Notes under the pieces: model-generated | Seen by the model: only the letters and a program-made list of their open reading frames with translations | Told to the model about the DNA's origin: nothing | Database searches by the model: none | Made by a program: the position numbers and the translations under genes | Shown: positions 6,193 to 7,380 of the stretch, piece by piece | Position numbering within the stretch: position 1 is the first letter of the stretch | Layout: every line of letters begins with the position of its first letter | Source of the DNA: Bacteroidales bacterium | GTDB lineage: Bacteria; Bacteroidota; Bacteroidia; Bacteroidales; B18-G4 | NCBI GenBank assembly: GCA_023132505.1 | Contig: JAGLYE010000074.1 | Location: 1-7,380 of the forward strand | DNA length: 7,380 nt | Direction: 5' to 3'

Positions 6193-6200
6193 TATCTTTG
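6193..6200 (+). promoter_or_regulatory. Candidate -7 box for the CDF transporter gene
   Basis: TATCTTTG matches TAnnTTTG and ends 5 nt before the ATG at 6206. If used, the transcript would begin almost exactly at the start codon. No -33 TTTG is present; that position falls in the diverged end of the 9-bp array. Confidence 0.45.
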
Positions 6201-6205
6201 CCATC

Positions 6206-7123
6206 ATGGAACCCCGCCACCGCCTGATCATACGAGCCTCCTGGGTCAGCATTGCCGGTAATGCGATTTTGTCGGTCTTGAAGATCACGGTCGGACTGTT
6301 AGCCGGTAGTATGGCAGTTGTGGCAGATGGAATTGATTCAGCGAGCGATATCCTGACATCTGTAATTACGCTTATCACAGCCCATATCATGAATCGCCCG
6401 CCTGATATCCGGTACCCCTATGGATACGAGCGTGCTGATACTATTGCCACCAAAGCCCTCTCTTTTGTGATATTTTTTGCGGGGGCACAATTGGCAATTT
6501 CTACAGTGACTAAGCTTTTTGAAGGTGGCCCGGCTGAAGTTCCCTCCCTGTTTGCAATATGGGTGATCGTTGCCTCCATCATTGGGAAAATCTTTCTTGC
6601 CATTTACCAGTCCAGGGTAGGGAAAAAAACCGGCTCCGGAATGCTCGTGGCCAATGCACGCAACATGCAAAGTGATGTGCTTATTTCCCTGGCCGTGCTT
6701 ATGGGGCTTGTGTTTACTGTTGTTTTGGACATACCGGTGATCGATACCATCACAGCCCTGGCCGTATCCTTTTGGATCATGGCAACAGCCATCAGGATAT
6801 TTTTCCAGACAAACAGGGATCTGATGGATGGCCTGTCCGACCCTGATATGTATAAGAAGGTCTTTAAACTTGTTACCTGCATCAAGGGTGTATACAACCC
6901 TCATCGTGCCCGCATCCGAAAAACAGGAAATAAATATATCATCGATATCGACATAGAAGTTGACGGCTCAAAAACTGTGGTGGAAGCCCATGACATCTCA
7001 CTGGAAGTTGAAAGCAATATCAAAAAGGGTATCGAAAATGTTTATGATGTAATAGTACATGTCGAACCTTATGGAAATGTTGAAAAAGACGAAAAATTCG
7101 GCGTTTCCAATAAAGATGTTTAA
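6206..7123 (+). CDS. Cation diffusion facilitator (CDF) metal exporter, possibly Mn(II)
   Basis: A 305-residue inner-membrane antiporter that exports a divalent metal in exchange for protons. Six membrane segments are seen at about 12-35, 38-60, 83-104, 114-134, 157-175 and 179-200, followed by a cytoplasmic dimerisation domain (about 208-290) ending in DVIVHVEP. In segment 2 the metal site is D44-xxx-D48 (ADGIDSASD). In segment 5 it is N153-xxx-D157 (NMQSD), where zinc and iron transporters usually have HxxxD. From family knowledge, an Asn/Asp site of this kind is found in manganese exporters such as MntE, so Mn(II) is the best guess and Fe(II) the alternative. Length and topology are normal. 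It stands alone, with a tandem array and promoter box directly upstream. The 15-residue tail after HVEPYG is charged and probably flexible. Confidence 0.93.
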   Translation: MEPRHRLIIRASWVSIAGNAILSVLKITVGLLAGSMAVVADGIDSASDILTSVITLITAHIMNRPPDIRYPYGYERADTIATKALSFVIFFAGAQLAISTVTKLFEGGPAEVPSLFAIWVIVASIIGKIFLAIYQSRVGKKTGSGMLVANARNMQSDVLISLAVLMGLVFTVVLDIPVIDTITALAVSFWIMATAIRIFFQTNRDLMDGLSDPDMYKKVFKLVTCIKGVYNPHRARIRKTGNKYIIDIDIEVDGSKTVVEAHDISLEVESNIKKGIENVYDVIVHVEPYGNVEKDEKFGVSNKDV

Positions 7124-7127
7124 TTGG

Positions 7128-7141
7128 TCCGCCACGGCGGA
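7128..7141 (+). terminator. Small GC-rich hairpin after the CDF gene
   Basis: TCCGCCACGGCGGA folds into a 6-bp stem with a 2-nt loop, 4 nt after the CDF stop codon. No T-run follows, so it is not a classic intrinsic terminator. It could mark a transcript end or be another dispersed palindrome. Confidence 0.35.
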
Positions 7142-7358
7142 TCTACGCTTCGCTTCGATTGAACTGGTACTGACGCCCCTTACCGCAGCCCATCTTTGTA
7201 AATGATGATATCCTATTATAGATGGGTAATAGATAGTAAAAAATATTTGACCGCAATGTGCATATAGGGCATTGCTAAGAACAAAAAGACGAAACCTTCG
7301 TGAACTTTCTGAAACCCTTTGTGTTCTTTGTGTTTAGTAACAATTCAAAATTCAAAAC

Positions 7359-7376
7359 CACTACTGTCCGGTTAAA
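7359..7376 (+). repeat. 18-bp direct repeat, right copy (possible IS end)
   Basis: CACTACTGTCCGGTTAAA differs from 313-330 at one position and has the same orientation. AT-rich heptamers (AATTCAA x2) lie directly to its left. If this is an insertion-element end, the body of the element would extend beyond the right edge of the window. Confidence 0.6.
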
Positions 7377-7380
7377 TTTT

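Larger units (their letters stand above)
7124..7380. other. Gene-free right flank with small hairpins and repeats
   Basis: No gene is seen. Contents: a hairpin TCCGCC-AC-GGCGGA (7128-7141); a 7-bp inverted repeat CCCATCT/AGATGGG (7189-7195 with 7220-7226); a 6-bp one, GCAATG/CATTGC (7253-7258 with 7270-7275); a period-9 CTTTGTGTT-type stretch near 7317-7335; two AATTCAA heptamers (7342-7355); and the second copy of the 18-bp repeat. Confidence 0.6.

Noticed and set aside
6085..6390. 101-codon - strand frame with repeated Tyr-Leu-Glu
   Set aside because: It is antisense to the CDF gene, and its repeat is only the 9-bp tandem array read in frame.

Overview
The window looks like chromosomal DNA from an uncultured member of the Bacteroidota, probably Bacteroidales-like. 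Three things point there. Gene starts have no Shine-Dalgarno sequence. Several starts are instead preceded by the Bacteroidota -7 promoter motif TAnnTTTG. The hpt and obgE products also read like Bacteroidota versions (FIVGYGLDYDGHGRN in Hpt, TKSD as the G4 motif of ObgE). This assignment rests on motif reading only.

Layout. Positions 1-670 hold no convincing gene. They are a patchwork of repeats: a nested inverted repeat, paired GC-rich hairpins, two 7-bp tandem arrays and an 18-bp sequence that recurs at the right edge. An M16 zinc protease gene follows (671-1912, +). It converges on purE (2078-2584, -), with two more heptamer arrays between them. purE is divergent from a tight three-gene + strand unit: hpt (2691-3230), obgE (3234-4223) and a PAP2-family membrane phosphatase (4216-4800). 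The unit has a 3-nt gap and then an 8-nt overlap. It converges on a two-gene - strand unit: a zinc-ribbon/TM/coiled-coil/LysM protein (5358-5873), then a 106-residue coiled-coil protein (5019-5339). The intervening 4801-5018 is almost filled by an element with 28-bp perfect inverted ends. That element encloses what looks like the decayed C-terminus of a four-helix-bundle (23S rRNA intervening-sequence type) protein. A related repeat (6009-6134) and a 9-bp tandem array precede a cation diffusion facilitator gene (6206-7123, +). The right end (7124-7380) is again non-coding and repeat-rich.

Functions. purE (de novo purine synthesis) and hpt (purine salvage) share a 106-bp divergent promoter region, and ObgE is a GTPase of ribosome maturation, so the centre of the window is purine and GTP housekeeping. 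The PAP2 protein and the LysM unit are envelope functions, and the CDF protein exports divalent metal.

Most unusual points: (1) short tandem arrays of unrelated sequence that nearly all have period 7 and lie only between genes; (2) a non-autonomous-looking inverted-repeat element with a four-helix-bundle remnant and a second family member nearby; (3) the Zn-ribbon/TM/coil/LysM plus coiled-coil gene pair of unknown role; (4) a CDF transporter whose metal site reads D-D-N-D, suggesting manganese; (5) -7 boxes only 5-7 nt from two start codons, suggesting leaderless transcripts. No rRNA, tRNA, CRISPR array or intact transposase is visible.
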